From the NCBI RefSeq assembly GCF_020564935.1, contig NZ_JAJCXB010000008.1:1-64000 (forward strand): DNA of 64,000 nt. Reading direction: 5' to 3'. The notes under the pieces were generated by a model, which had not been told where the DNA came from, ran no database searches, and worked only from the letters and a program-made list of their open reading frames with translations. Below are positions 29,574-38,993 of the stretch, piece after piece (within the stretch, counting starts at the first letter, position 1; each line of letters starts with the position of its first letter). The position numbers were made by a program, and so were the translations under genes. Source of the stretch: Streptomyces pinistramenti. GTDB taxonomy: Bacteria; Actinomycetota; Actinomycetes; Streptomycetales; Streptomycetaceae.

Positions 29574-30469
29574 GGTTTCCATGGCTGGGGTACTCCTCGG
29601 TCGAGTGGGCGCACCGCGTCGGCGCGGTGCAGCTTGTCCGGGTTGCGCATGGCGTAGAGGCCGGTGATCCGTCCGTGGTGGATCTCGAAGGCGAGCAGCC
29701 AGTCGAGTTCTCCACCGGTGCGGCAGAGTGCCGCGGGCATGCCGTTGTAGGTGGCGTGCTCGATGTGGGTCGTCGCGGTGATGCTGGTGCGGGCCACGCC
29801 GACGACGAACCGGGCGACGTCGTCGCGGCCGGTGACCGGGCGGCGCGCGGCGACGACTTTCCCGCCGCCGTCGGAGATCTGCACGACGTCGGGCGCCAGC
29901 AGGTCCATCAACGCCTGGACTTCGCCGGTCGTCGCCGCGAGCAGGAACCTCTGGACGATGCCCCTGGTGGCGTCGGATTCGGGTTCGAAGCGGCGCCGGC
30001 GCGCGTGGACGTGCCGGCGTGCGCGGTGGGCTATCTGCCGGACGGTGACCTCGGCCTTGCCGATCGAGGCGGCGATCTCGCCGTGGGTGTAGCCGAAGAC
30101 GTCGTGCAGCACGAACACCGCGCGTTCGGTCGGGTTCAGCGTTTCCAGGACGAGCATCATGGCCATCGACACCGACTCGGCCAGGATGGCGTCATCGGCC
30201 ACTTCGGGTGCGGTGCGGATCGGTTCGGGCAGCCACGTGCCGGGGTATTCCTCGCGCCGTGCCCTGACCGTGCGCAGGTGGTTGAGTGCCTGTCGGGTCA
30301 CCACGCGGACCAGGTAGGCGCGCGGATGCCCGACCGCGGCCGGATCGACCACGCTCCACCGCAGGTAGCTCTCCTGCAGCACGTCCTCGGCGTCGGCGGC
30401 GCTGCCCAGCATCTCGTAGGCGATGGTGAAGAGGAGCGGACGGTGCTCGATGAAGGCGTCGTCAGCCAT
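29570..30469 (-). CDS. sigJ: ECF41-type RNA polymerase sigma factor (SigJ-like)
   Basis: 299 residues. Sigma-2 region (RPLLFTIAYEMLGSAADAEDVLQ) and sigma-4 region (LNPTERAVFVLHDVFGYTHGEIA) are followed by a SnoaL/NTF2-like C-terminal domain. All three hallmarks of ECF41 factors are present: WLPEP at 79-83, DGGGK at 200-204 and NPDKL at 276-280. In this group the C-terminal domain controls activity in place of an anti-sigma factor. The usual carboxymuconolactone-decarboxylase-type partner is absent; the coupled partner here is an SRPBCC protein. Confidence 0.93.
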   Translation of the reverse strand: MADDAFIEHRPLLFTIAYEMLGSAADAEDVLQESYLRWSVVDPAAVGHPRAYLVRVVTRQALNHLRTVRARREEYPGTWLPEPIRTAPEVADDAILAESVSMAMMLVLETLNPTERAVFVLHDVFGYTHGEIAASIGKAEVTVRQIAHRARRHVHARRRRFEPESDATRGIVQRFLLAATTGEVQALMDLLAPDVVQISDGGGKVVAARRPVTGRDDVARFVVGVARTSITATTHIEHATYNGMPAALCRTGGELDWLLAFEIHHGRITGLYAMRNPDKLHRADAVRPLDRGVPQPWKP

Positions 30470-30926
30470 GGCCAGCCCCCGCTCGGTTCCGGGTGCGGTG
30501 ACCGGTGCACGGTTGCCGCGCCGTGGACCGGCAGACCGGTTCCGCGGTCAAGCGGACCGAGGTCCCAGTGCCCGTGCCTGCCGCTTGCCGGTGCAGGCGG
30601 ATCCGTTCGACGCACTCAGCCCGGGGATCCGCCCTCGTCACGGCCACGCCCGCACGCCGGTCCGCCGCCCGCACCCCGGCACGGCCCGCCCCCGGCACCG
30701 GCCCACCCCGGCGCCCGTATCCCGTCACCACATCCGGCCCCTCTCCTGGAACGCCCGTCTCGTCGGACGCCCATCGAGACACCCCGGACCGGCGGAGCGT
30801 GACAGCCCACCACCGTGATTCACCTCACAACAGGGGCTGTTGGGGCCTGGCGCCCGTCTGCGCCGGGCTGCCGGAGCACGGGATCACCGGCCGCATCGCG
30901 CAACGCGGCTCAGCTGCCGCCGATGC
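30470..30926. other. 457-bp stretch without a recognisable gene
   Basis: Lies upstream of the sigma factor and downstream of the TetR gene. It holds the sigma factor promoter. I looked for an ECF41-type promoter (TGTCACA spaced to CGTC) and saw a TGTCAC near 30795 on the minus strand but no correctly spaced partner. No gene seen. Confidence 0.4.
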
Positions 30927-31487
30927 TCAGTCCTCCGTCGTGAGCGCGCCCCGCAGCAGCGGGACGAGGGCGTCGGGGTCGGCCCGGGTCAGTTCGTCGA
31001 AGGCGCCCGAGTGGCGTCCGAGCATGACGCCGACGACGGCCGCCACCATGATCTCGGCCCGCAGCTGCGGCCGGTCGAGACCTTCCCTGACGAAGCGGTC
31101 GCGCAGCGGATCGACCAGGCGGGTGTGGAGTGCCGCGCGTGCGGCGTCCTGTGCGGCGGGATCGCTCAGCCGCTGCACGGCGACCTGGGCCAGGGGGACG
31201 GGGCCGCGGCGGTCGGCCCGTTCGAAGATCTCGCGCATCCGTTCCGGGTCGAGCAGGTCGGCCGGGGGCACGTCGCCCCGCTCGGCCTCCAGCGCGGCGA
31301 CGTACAGCAGGGTCTTGCTGCCGAAGTACCGGGCGATCAACGCCGGGTCCACGCCGGCCCGTTCGCCGATGTCGCGGATCGTCGTACGGTCGAAGCCGCG
31401 CTCGGCGAAGAGTTCGCCGGCCGCCGTCAGCAGCAGTTCGCGGCTGCGTGCCGAGTCGTGGCGGCGCCGTTGCGTGCCGCCGCTCAC
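30927..31487 (-). CDS. TetR-family repressor
   Basis: 186 residues from GTG that overlaps the MFS stop as GTGA. HTH typical of TetR: GFDRTTIRDIGERAGVDPAL, IARYFGSKTLLY. The C-terminal ligand domain (DRPQLRAEIMVAAVVGVMLG) is of the TetR_C_17-like type. It is the second gene of an MFS-tetR operon and probably represses the exporter through the inverted repeat at 33004-33034. Confidence 0.9.
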   Translation of the reverse strand: MSGGTQRRRHDSARSRELLLTAAGELFAERGFDRTTIRDIGERAGVDPALIARYFGSKTLLYVAALEAERGDVPPADLLDPERMREIFERADRRGPVPLAQVAVQRLSDPAAQDAARAALHTRLVDPLRDRFVREGLDRPQLRAEIMVAAVVGVMLGRHSGAFDELTRADPDALVPLLRGALTTED

Positions 31488-32980
31488 CGCTGGACCTCGG
31501 CGCTGCGGGACGTGCTGTCGTTGCGGTCGTTGCGGCGACCCGGCACGGGGGCGCCGGCCGGCCGGCGCGGGCCCACGGGCAGCGGATTGCGGGCGCCTCG
31601 CCGGATCAGCGCCACACCCACCAGGGCCGTCACCACCCACACGGCGCAGCCGAGCAGGCCGGCGGCGTGGTAGCCGTCGTTCGACGGAAGGGTCCGCCCG
31701 GGGGCGGTGTGGGCCTGCAGGATCACGGCGCTGAGCGCGCTCCCGGCCGAGTAACCGATGTACTTCACGACTTGATTGAAGCTCATCGCGCTGCCGGTTT
31801 CGTGCGCGGGCACCGCACCCACGATGAGCGCGGGGGTCACGGCGAAGTTGACACCGACACCGAGCCCGGCCACGGCCATGGTCGCGCACACCCCCCACAT
31901 GCTCCCCCGGGCGAACACGAAGCACAGCATGGCCGCGAGGGAGAGCAGGCACCCCAGGGGCAGCAGGCGGGGAAGCGGATTACTGCGGGCCAGGAGCCGC
32001 ACCAGCCGGCCGGACACCAGGCTGGCCGCCGAGAAGGGCACCAGGACCAGGCCGGTGACGACGACGGTGGACCCGAAGCCGTAGCCCGTGCTCCGCGGCG
32101 TCTCCACGTAACGGGTCACCAGCGAGATCAGCAGGTATGTCCCTATGCCGCCGACCATCGTGGTGAGGTCGGCGATGAGGACCGTCCGGTCGCGGACCAG
32201 CCGCACATCGACCAGGGGGTGCGGCGTGCGCAGTTCGTGGGCCACCCATCCGATCAGCAGGAGAACCGCGGCCGCGGCCAGGATGAGCAGCCGGGCCGAC
32301 GCCCAGCCCCAGCTCTCGCCTTCGGTGAGGGCGAACAGCAGCGCCGTCATCCCGAGAGTGAGCAGCACCGCGCCCGGCACGTCCATCGGGTGCGCCGGAC
32401 GCCGCGGGGGCTCGGGCAGCACGAGGGCGGCAGCGATCAGCGCCGCGCCGGCGGCGATCAGCGCGAACCAGAATCCGGCGTACATCCCGAGGTACTGGGT
32501 GAGCAGCCCGGTGATCGGATAGCCGAGACCGACCCCGGCCACGGTCGTCAGCGAGAGCGTCGCCAGCGCCGACCGCGCCCGGTCGGGCGGCAGGGCATCG
32601 CGGGCGGTGGCAATCGCGAGGGGAACGAGCCCCATACCGACGCCCTGGAGCGCCCGCCCCGCGATCAGGAAGCCGAAGCCCAGCGGCAGCGCCGCGAGCA
32701 GGCTGCCCGCCAGCACCGTGGCCAGACCGCCGAGGATCACCTTGCGACGGTGCGGACCGTCGCCGAGGCGCCCCATCGCCGGGGTGGCGACGGCGCCCAT
32801 CAGCATGGTCACGGTGAGCGACCACTGCGCGGTGGACACCGAGACGCCGTCGACGTCGGCGATTGTCGGGACCAGCGGCGCACCGAGGCCACTGACGATC
32901 GCGACCAGCATGCCCAGACAGACCAGCACCGGAACCAACGCCCGGTGCTCCTCCCCGGACGACGTGCGTGTGCGCCGCAT
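31484..32980 (-). CDS. MFS drug exporter, DHA2-like
   Basis: 498 residues with about 14 membrane segments. Motif A GRLGDGPHRRK and GVGLGYPITG in helix 5. Start ATG 32980 has GAGGTGG six bases ahead; in-frame ATG 33001 and TTG 33016 have no ribosome site and would run into the operator. Probably a proton-driven multidrug efflux pump under the co-transcribed TetR. Substrate unknown. Confidence 0.88.
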   Translation of the reverse strand: MRRTRTSSGEEHRALVPVLVCLGMLVAIVSGLGAPLVPTIADVDGVSVSTAQWSLTVTMLMGAVATPAMGRLGDGPHRRKVILGGLATVLAGSLLAALPLGFGFLIAGRALQGVGMGLVPLAIATARDALPPDRARSALATLSLTTVAGVGLGYPITGLLTQYLGMYAGFWFALIAAGAALIAAALVLPEPPRRPAHPMDVPGAVLLTLGMTALLFALTEGESWGWASARLLILAAAAVLLLIGWVAHELRTPHPLVDVRLVRDRTVLIADLTTMVGGIGTYLLISLVTRYVETPRSTGYGFGSTVVVTGLVLVPFSAASLVSGRLVRLLARSNPLPRLLPLGCLLSLAAMLCFVFARGSMWGVCATMAVAGLGVGVNFAVTPALIVGAVPAHETGSAMSFNQVVKYIGYSAGSALSAVILQAHTAPGRTLPSNDGYHAAGLLGCAVWVVTALVGVALIRRGARNPLPVGPRRPAGAPVPGRRNDRNDSTSRSAEVQR

Positions 32981-33003
32981 GGCCACCTCAATCATCTCCA
33001 TGT

Positions 33004-33034
33004 TGTCATCAGGCAATGTCTTCGCATGATGACA
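33004..33034. promoter_or_regulatory. Inverted repeat TGTCATC-N17-GATGACA, candidate TetR operator
   Basis: Perfect 7-bp arms separated by 17 bases, immediately upstream of the MFS-tetR operon. Position and AT-relative richness fit a TetR site overlapping the promoter. Confidence 0.5.
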
Positions 33035-33090
33035 CAGTGAGCGGTGGCCTCTCGTGACCGGGGCGGATCCTCCCGGCGCGGGGCTCGTGC

Positions 33091-33545
33091 CTACTTTCCG
33101 GCGCCGACGGGGTCGACCGTGATGGCCGGGGTGGAGCTGTCGGAGGCGGGGATGTCGATGCTGACGGGCAGAGTGTGGGAGCGGGTCTCGTCGCCGGGTT
33201 CGACGCTGACCTTCGTCGGGGCGAGCTTGCTGCGGGCGGCGCTGATGGAGCCGTCCTTGCTCGTGAGGTCGACGCCGGGGAAGCCCTGGAGGGTGCGGGC
33301 GGCGGGCCCGGTGTTCTTGAGGTTGACGAGGACGGTGCCCTCGCTCATGCCTCCGAGCTGCTGAAGGCGAGCTGGGAGGTCTTCAGGAGCCGGAAGCGGC
33401 AGCGGAGTTGCCGGAGGAGCCGTTGCTCGCGGGCGGCTCCGTGGCGGTGGAGTTCTTGTCGGTGGTTGTGCCGCTGCCGCCGGATGTGCTGCTGCCGCCT
33501 GAGCCCTGGGAAGAGGAGGCGTTGCTGGCCGACGCGGTGAGCCGC
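33091..33545 (-). pseudogene. DUF4232 protein remnant
   Basis: The C-terminal half of a DUF4232 protein is readable: EGTVLVNLKNTGPAARTLQG, then SHTLPVSIDIPASDSSTPAI to the stop. About 25 residues that normally separate DETR and SHTLPVS are missing, and the Ser/Gly-rich N-terminal linker (SSQGSGGSSTSGGSGTTTDK) is in a different frame that stops at 33383. The signal peptide end is gone, replaced by an opposite-strand sigma factor fragment. Confidence 0.75.
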
Positions 33546-33912
33546 GCGCTGCGCGCCGTCCTGGACAGCTGGACCCCGCCGAACGGATCGCGTTCGTGCT
33601 GCACGACATGTTCGCCGTGCCGTTCAGCCAGATCGCAGCCGTCCTGGAGCACACGCCGGCCGCCGCGAAGAAGCTCGCCGGCCGCGCGCGCCACAAGGTA
33701 CAAGGCACCCCGGTGGTCCCAGCGGCCGAGCTGGCCCGGCACCGGCAGGTCGTGGCGGCGTTCCTCGCCGCCGCGCGAGCCGGTGACCTCGCCGCGATCC
33801 TCGCGGTGCCTGCCCCCGACGCTTCACCATCGAAAACGACAAGATCGCCGCATACGAGGTGACCGCCGCCCCGGCACGCCTTCGGCAACTCGACCTCGCC
33901 GTCCTCAATTGA
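33495..33912 (+). pseudogene. ECF sigma factor remnant
   Basis: Region 4 of an ECF sigma factor: LLADAVSRALRAVLD in one frame, then after a one-base shift near 33573 LDPAERIAFVLHDMFAV, PFSQIAAVLEHTPAAAKKL. The C-terminal domain is mostly deleted, jumping from AAARAGDLAAILAV to a tail FTIENDKIAAYEV in another frame. Regions 2 and the start are missing. Overlaps the DUF4232 remnant on the other strand. Confidence 0.75.
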
Positions 33913-34010
33913 CGGGGCCTGGTACCCCTCCCCGGGGGGTCGCTTGTGTTGGCGAACGCAATGAAGTAGGTCCCCCCATACCCTCACGACGTGCCAAGTA
34001 CCCTTGCGCC

Positions 34011-35108
34011 ATGACGATGCACAAGGCCGTCGATGTGAATGTTGACGCGATGCTCGAAGACCTCAGGACACTCGTCGAAATCGAGTCTCCCTCGCGCGAT
34101 GCCGACGCCTTGAGGGCATCGGCCGAAGCTGTCGCCGCTGTTATCGAGAACCGGCTCGGCGGGCGGGCCGTCATGATGGAGAGCGAAGCCGGGCCGCACG
34201 TCCACTGGTCGGCGGGCGGCGAACCCGAAGTCCTGATTCTCGGTCACCATGACACGGTGTTTCCGCTCGGCACCCTTGAACGCCGCCCGTTCACGGTCGA
34301 AGACGGGCATGCGACCGGCCCCGGAGTCTTCGACATGCTCGGCGGTTTGGTGCAGGCCATTCACGGCCTGGCGGCGCTCGACGACCGGTCGGGCGTCGAG
34401 ATCCTGGTGACCGCCGACGAAGAGGTCGGCTCCCGCTCCTCCCGTGCTCTCATCGAAGAACGAGCCCTTGCCTGCGGTGCGGTGCTGGTGTTCGAGGGCG
34501 CCGCAGAGGGCGGAGCCCTGAAGACCGGCCGTAAAGGCTGCGGCACGTTCCAGGTTTCCGTCACGGGCCGGGCGTCGCATGCGGGCCTTGAGCCCGCGGC
34601 CGGGGTCAACGCCCTGATCGAAGCCGCACATCAGGTACTCGATATCGCGGCGCTCGGCCGGGCCGATATTGGGACGACCGTTACCCCGACCGTCGCGTCC
34701 GCAGGAACGCTGGACAACGTCGTTCCCGCGGAAGCGACCGTCATCGTCGATGTCCGGGTCGAATCGGCCACCGAGAAAGAACGTATCGAGTCCGCGTTCG
34801 CCGCGCTGGCTCCGTATCTCGATGAGGCGGAGATCACGGTTCAGGGAGGTGTCGGCCGACCGCCGATGCCCGAGTCGGCTTCGGCCGAGCTTTTTGCGGT
34901 GGCAAAGCAACTGCTTCCCGGCCTTGAAGGCAAGGCAGTTGGCGGCGGAAGCGACGGAAACTTCACGGCCGCACTGGGGGTGCCCACACTCGATGGCCTC
35001 GGAGCGGTCGGGGGCGGCGCCCACGCCGACCACGAGTACCTGGTGATCGAAGCGATGGCCGAGCGGGCGACCCTTGTTGCGGGCCTGGTGAAGGCGATTC
35101 GGAAGTGA
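34011..35108 (+). CDS. M20 family metallopeptidase (carboxypeptidase G2-like)
   Basis: 365 residues. Zinc ligands and catalytic residues of M20 peptidases: ILGHHDTVFPLG, GPGVFDMLGG, TADEEVGSRSS, and HADHEY near the end. Dimerisation domain with GRASHAGLEPAAG. Likely a cytosolic glutamate carboxypeptidase or deacylase of amide-linked metabolites. No clear ribosome site before ATG 34011 or 34017. Codon use includes many GAA, GTT, CTT and ATT codons, unlike its neighbours, suggesting recent acquisition. Confidence 0.9.
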   Translation: MTMHKAVDVNVDAMLEDLRTLVEIESPSRDADALRASAEAVAAVIENRLGGRAVMMESEAGPHVHWSAGGEPEVLILGHHDTVFPLGTLERRPFTVEDGHATGPGVFDMLGGLVQAIHGLAALDDRSGVEILVTADEEVGSRSSRALIEERALACGAVLVFEGAAEGGALKTGRKGCGTFQVSVTGRASHAGLEPAAGVNALIEAAHQVLDIAALGRADIGTTVTPTVASAGTLDNVVPAEATVIVDVRVESATEKERIESAFAALAPYLDEAEITVQGGVGRPPMPESASAELFAVAKQLLPGLEGKAVGGGSDGNFTAALGVPTLDGLGAVGGGAHADHEYLVIEAMAERATLVAGLVKAIRK

Positions 35109-35321
35109 GATTCGCGTTCGGTGGCGGGGGCTGCTGCGGACGGTGGCCCACGGTGACGCTCTCCGCCGGCAAGGGCTGGGGCGGGGCGCAGCCGGACCGC
35201 CATCGCCGCCGCCCGCGCCGGGCTCCCTTCCCGCCCGCCTCCCGGCCCCCGCACCCATCGCCTTTCAGACAGTCCCGGAGGCCGGACCGTCCGGTTGACC
35301 GCACCGGGCGGTCCGATGCGG

Positions 35322-35948
35322 TCAGTTGGTGCCGGAGGGCGGGCAGCCACAGCAGCAGTTCCCCGTTCCGTCGGACGGCGGGGCGATGCAGAGCAGGGCG
35401 GCGACGCCCGTGTGCAGATGTTCGCGCAGGGTGTCCTCGGGGGCGGTGTCGAGGGCGGGGGTGCGGAACGCTTTGCACAGCAGGCTGGTTCCGAGCAGCC
35501 ACGCGGCCAGCAGTTCCGCCCGCACCTGCGCGTCGGGCCCCTCCAGGCGGGCTGCGAAGCGCTCGGTGAACACCTCGGTGACCTCGTCGCGGAAGCGGTC
35601 CACCGCCTCCCCGCGGCTCGACGAGCGCAGTACGGACAGCACCGGGTGCGGCACCTCGTCGTCCTTGGGGCCACGGGTGAGGAAGTCGCAGATCCAGGCG
35701 GGAACCTCCTCCAGCGGGATCTCCAACAGGGGGTCGAAGAGCGCGATGTTGGTCGACACCAGCCGGAACAAGGCGTCCTTGGAGCCGAAGTAGCGGTAGA
35801 CGAGCGCGGCGTCCACGCCGGCGTCCCGGGCGATGTCCCGGACGCTGGCGCCGTCGTACCCGTACCTGCCGAACCGCACGGCCGCTGCTTCGATGAGGGC
35901 GGAGCGTGTGCTCGCCGCGCCGTGCTCGCGGGCTCGTGGGGGATGCAT
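35322..35948 (-). CDS. TetR-family regulator
   Basis: 208 residues from ATG with GGAAGAG upstream. HTH: GYDGASVRDIARDAGVDAAL, VYRYFGSKDALF. The tail is unusual: GNCCCGCPPSG, a Cys cluster that might bind a metal or be fortuitous. Upstream in-frame ATGs exist but lack ribosome sites. Divergent from the UDP-glucose dehydrogenase gene, 374 bp away. Confidence 0.87.
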   Translation of the reverse strand: MHPPRAREHGAASTRSALIEAAAVRFGRYGYDGASVRDIARDAGVDAALVYRYFGSKDALFRLVSTNIALFDPLLEIPLEEVPAWICDFLTRGPKDDEVPHPVLSVLRSSSRGEAVDRFRDEVTEVFTERFAARLEGPDAQVRAELLAAWLLGTSLLCKAFRTPALDTAPEDTLREHLHTGVAALLCIAPPSDGTGNCCCGCPPSGTN

Positions 35949-36322
35949 GGCGGTCTCTTCCTGCTCTGTTGACGTGGTCACCTGGCGTACCTCTGCTCGG
36001 TTGGTGGTCCAACGGCTCATGGTCCTGCGTTCGGACGCTGTCCGGAAGTCATCGATCGTTGTCACCAATCGTTGACTGATTCTCGGGCCGGTGGCTTATG
36101 TTCGGTGAACCGAGCGGTGGTTCGCATCATCGCTCCCGTGTTCCCCGGTCCGGACGAGGAGTCCGGCCGTACCCGTCGACGCCGCGGCCGCTGTGCCGCG
36201 ACGCCACAGCATCGGGGGCCGGCACCCGCCGGTCCCCCGCACACCCACGGCGCGGACCCTCGACGGGCCCGGGACCGAGGGCCTTTGCCCAGGACCCCCC
36301 ACGGCAGGAATGGTGATCTCCA

Positions 36323-37636
36323 GTGCCCGCAAGACACATCGCCGTCATAGGAACCGGCTACGTCGGACTGACCACCGGCGCCTGTCTGGCGTCCCTCGGT
36401 CACCATGTCGTCTGTGCGGACGCCGACCCGCACAAGGTCGGACGGCTCCGGCAGGCCCAGGTCGACATCCTGGAACCCGGACTGCCCGAACTCGTGGCGG
36501 AAGGGCTCGACTCGGGAAGGCTGAGCTTCGTCCAGGACAGCGCGGGAGCGGCCGCGGACGCGGACACCGTCTTCCTGTGCCTGCCCACCCCCATGGGCGC
36601 CGGGGGTGCGGCGGACCTGGCCGCCGTGGAGTCCGTCGCCGCCGAGATCCGCTCGGTCCTGCCGGAAGGCTGCGCGGTGGTGAACAAGTCCACCGTGCCG
36701 GTGGGTACCGCCGAGCGCGTCGCGGAGCTGCTCGGCCGTCCGGACACGACGGTCGTCAGCAATCCGGAGTTCCTCCGTGAAGGCCGCGCCGTCCACGACT
36801 TCCTGCACCCCGACCGCATCGTGGTCGGCGCGGACGCCCCGGACGCCGCGGAGCACGTCGCCGGGCTCTACGCGGCGCTCGAAGCGCCGGTGGTGCTCAC
36901 CGACACCGCCAGCGCCGAACTCACCAAGTACGCGGCGAACTTCTTCCTCGCCATGAAGCTGTCCTTCGCCAACAACCTGGCCACCGTGTGCGAGCGCTTC
37001 GACGCCGACATCGCAGCCGTCACCGTCGGCATCGGCCACGACCCCCGCATCGGCGGCGCGTTCCTCCAGCCAGGACCCGGCTGGGGCGGCTCCTGCCTGC
37101 CCAAGGACACCCACGCGCTGCTGACCGTCTGCGAGCAGGCCGGTGTGGAATTCCCGCTGCTGCGCGCCACCATCGAGACCAACGTCGAGCACCAGCGGCA
37201 GCTCGTCGAGCGCGTCGCGGCGGGCTGCGCCGGGCCGGACGGGTCGCTGCGCGGCGTACGCCTCGCCCTGCTCGGACTCGCCTTCAAGGCGGGCACCTCC
37301 GACCTGCGCGACTCCCCGGCCCTGGCCATCGCCCGTCAACTGCGGGAGCGTGGGGCCGAGTTGTACGCCTACGACCCGGCCCTCAGCGACACCAGGCCCG
37401 ACCTCAGCGACCTGCTCACGCTCGTCGACGACCCGGCGCAGGCCGCCGCGGGGGCCGCCGGCTGCGTCGTCCTCACCGAGTGGCCGCAGTTCCACGACCT
37501 GGACTGGAACGCCATCGCCCGGCAGCTGCACCGACCCATCGTCTACGACTTCCGCAACTTCCTCGACCCCGGCCGGCTCGCGGAGGCGGGACTGGCCTGG
37601 CAGGGCATCGGCCGCACCCTCAGCATGACCGGCTGA
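36323..37636 (+). CDS. UDP-glucose 6-dehydrogenase
   Basis: 437 residues from GTG. NAD site IAVIGTGYVGLTTG; STVPVGTAERV; NPEFLREGRAVHDF; the catalytic Cys in GWGGSCLPKDT; GLAFKAGTSDLRDSP. It oxidises UDP-glucose to UDP-glucuronate (a GDP-mannose dehydrogenase role is less likely). It lies upstream of a glycosyltransferase and an exporter in the same direction, but a strong hairpin separates it from the next gene. Confidence 0.92.
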   Translation: MPARHIAVIGTGYVGLTTGACLASLGHHVVCADADPHKVGRLRQAQVDILEPGLPELVAEGLDSGRLSFVQDSAGAAADADTVFLCLPTPMGAGGAADLAAVESVAAEIRSVLPEGCAVVNKSTVPVGTAERVAELLGRPDTTVVSNPEFLREGRAVHDFLHPDRIVVGADAPDAAEHVAGLYAALEAPVVLTDTASAELTKYAANFFLAMKLSFANNLATVCERFDADIAAVTVGIGHDPRIGGAFLQPGPGWGGSCLPKDTHALLTVCEQAGVEFPLLRATIETNVEHQRQLVERVAAGCAGPDGSLRGVRLALLGLAFKAGTSDLRDSPALAIARQLRERGAELYAYDPALSDTRPDLSDLLTLVDDPAQAAAGAAGCVVLTEWPQFHDLDWNAIARQLHRPIVYDFRNFLDPGRLAEAGLAWQGIGRTLSMTG

Positions 37637-37676
37637 CCCGCGGCCCCGGCGCTGCGACGCCCTCCCCCTCCCCGGG

Positions 37677-37709
37677 GCTACCGCGTCACGCCGCACGTGA
37701 CGCGGTAGC
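37677..37709 (+). terminator. Hairpin terminator after the UDP-glucose dehydrogenase gene
   Basis: Perfect 14-bp arms GCTACCGCGTCACG / CGTGACGCGGTAGC with a 5-base loop. Confidence 0.8.
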
Positions 37710-37754
37710 GCCCGTACCGGCTCACCACCGATGACTGAACAGGAAGGTCCCCTC

Positions 37755-38975
37755 ATGCGGGTTCTGTGCACCACCCTCGGCAGCCCTTCGCACGGGCGCG
37801 CCCAACTGCCCGTCCTGCGGGCGCTCGCCGCCGCCGGGCACGACGTCCTCGTCGCGACCACCCCGACGCTCGCCGCCGTCTTCCAGCACGACGACGTCCG
37901 CGTCCTCAGCTGCCTGCCGGACCTCACGCCCAGCACCTTCGCAGGGTCCGCCATGGCCGAGCTCACCGAGCGCACCGACCTCGACGAGGCACAGCGCCAG
38001 GAATTGATGCGGCGCCTGCTGGCCGAGGCCATCTCGGGCACGCTCGCCAGGAAGCTGCTCGACCTCCTGATCCCCGTGGCCGAGGACTTCCGCCCCGACC
38101 TCGTACTGCGCGACGGAATGGACCTCAGCAGCGTCCTGATGGCCGAGAAGTTCGGCATACCCCAGCTGCCGACGCCGTCCGGCACCAGCAACACCCTCGA
38201 TCCCGCCCACACCGTGGACAGCCTCAACACGCTGCGCGGGGAACTCTCCCTGCCCACCGTCGACGACCCCCTTGCGATAGCCGCGCACGGACGCATCGAC
38301 TACGTGCCCCCGGCCTTCTCCTACACCCATCACCTGCCCGGCTCGCTGGCGTACCGGCAGACGGTCAACGTGGACCGCACCTCCGTACTGCCGCCGTGGG
38401 TGGCCGAGTTGCCCACCGACCGGCCCCTGGTGTTCGCGGCGCTGGGCACCGCGCTTCCCCAGATGCTCAAGCGGATGGGGGACGGCGGCCCGTCGGCCAC
38501 GTTGCCCGTGCCCGTGCCCGATCCCGCCCAGACGCTGAAGACGATCACCGAGGCGGCGGCGCAGCTCGACGACTGCACCGTCATCGTCGCGACGGCCGGC
38601 ATGACGGTCGACGGCACCGGGCTGCCCCCGCACGTCCACCTCACCGAACGGCTCCCGCAGCCCCTCCTGCTGGAGGCCGTCGACCTCTTCCTCACCCATG
38701 GCGGCTTCAACAGCGTGCGCGAGTCGCTGCGTACCGCAACGCCCACGGCCGTGCTGCCGCAGTTCGGCGATCAGTACCTGAACGCGCGCCGGACCCAGGA
38801 GCTGGGCCTCGGCCGGGAGATCACCGACCGTTCGTCCGAGGGCATCGCCGCCGCCTGCCGCGACGTGCTCGCCGACACCGCCGTGCACGCGCAGGCGCGC
38901 CGGGCGCGGCTGGCGATGCTCACCCTCCCCGAGGTCGAGAGCGCCGTCACCGATCTGGAGAAGCTGACGGACTGA
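37755..38975 (+). CDS. MGT-type glycosyltransferase (GT1)
   Basis: 406 residues, ATG with AGGAAGG seven bases upstream. GT-B fold: N-terminal acceptor half (RVLCTTLGSPSHGRAQLPVL) and C-terminal nucleotide-sugar half with DLFLTHGGFNSVRESL. Family members glycosylate macrolides, polyketides and phenolics. Placed between a UDP-glucuronate-forming enzyme and a multidrug exporter. The acceptor is unknown; self-resistance by glycosylation or tailoring of a metabolite are both possible. Confidence 0.9.
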   Translation: MRVLCTTLGSPSHGRAQLPVLRALAAAGHDVLVATTPTLAAVFQHDDVRVLSCLPDLTPSTFAGSAMAELTERTDLDEAQRQELMRRLLAEAISGTLARKLLDLLIPVAEDFRPDLVLRDGMDLSSVLMAEKFGIPQLPTPSGTSNTLDPAHTVDSLNTLRGELSLPTVDDPLAIAAHGRIDYVPPAFSYTHHLPGSLAYRQTVNVDRTSVLPPWVAELPTDRPLVFAALGTALPQMLKRMGDGGPSATLPVPVPDPAQTLKTITEAAAQLDDCTVIVATAGMTVDGTGLPPHVHLTERLPQPLLLEAVDLFLTHGGFNSVRESLRTATPTAVLPQFGDQYLNARRTQELGLGREITDRSSEGIAAACRDVLADTAVHAQARRARLAMLTLPEVESAVTDLEKLTD

Positions 38976-38993
38976 CCTGACGTCCTCCGATCG

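Noticed and set aside
30745..30805. ECF41 promoter upstream of sigJ
   Set aside because: A TGTCAC on the minus strand has no CGTC at the expected spacing; the nearest is about 29 bases away.
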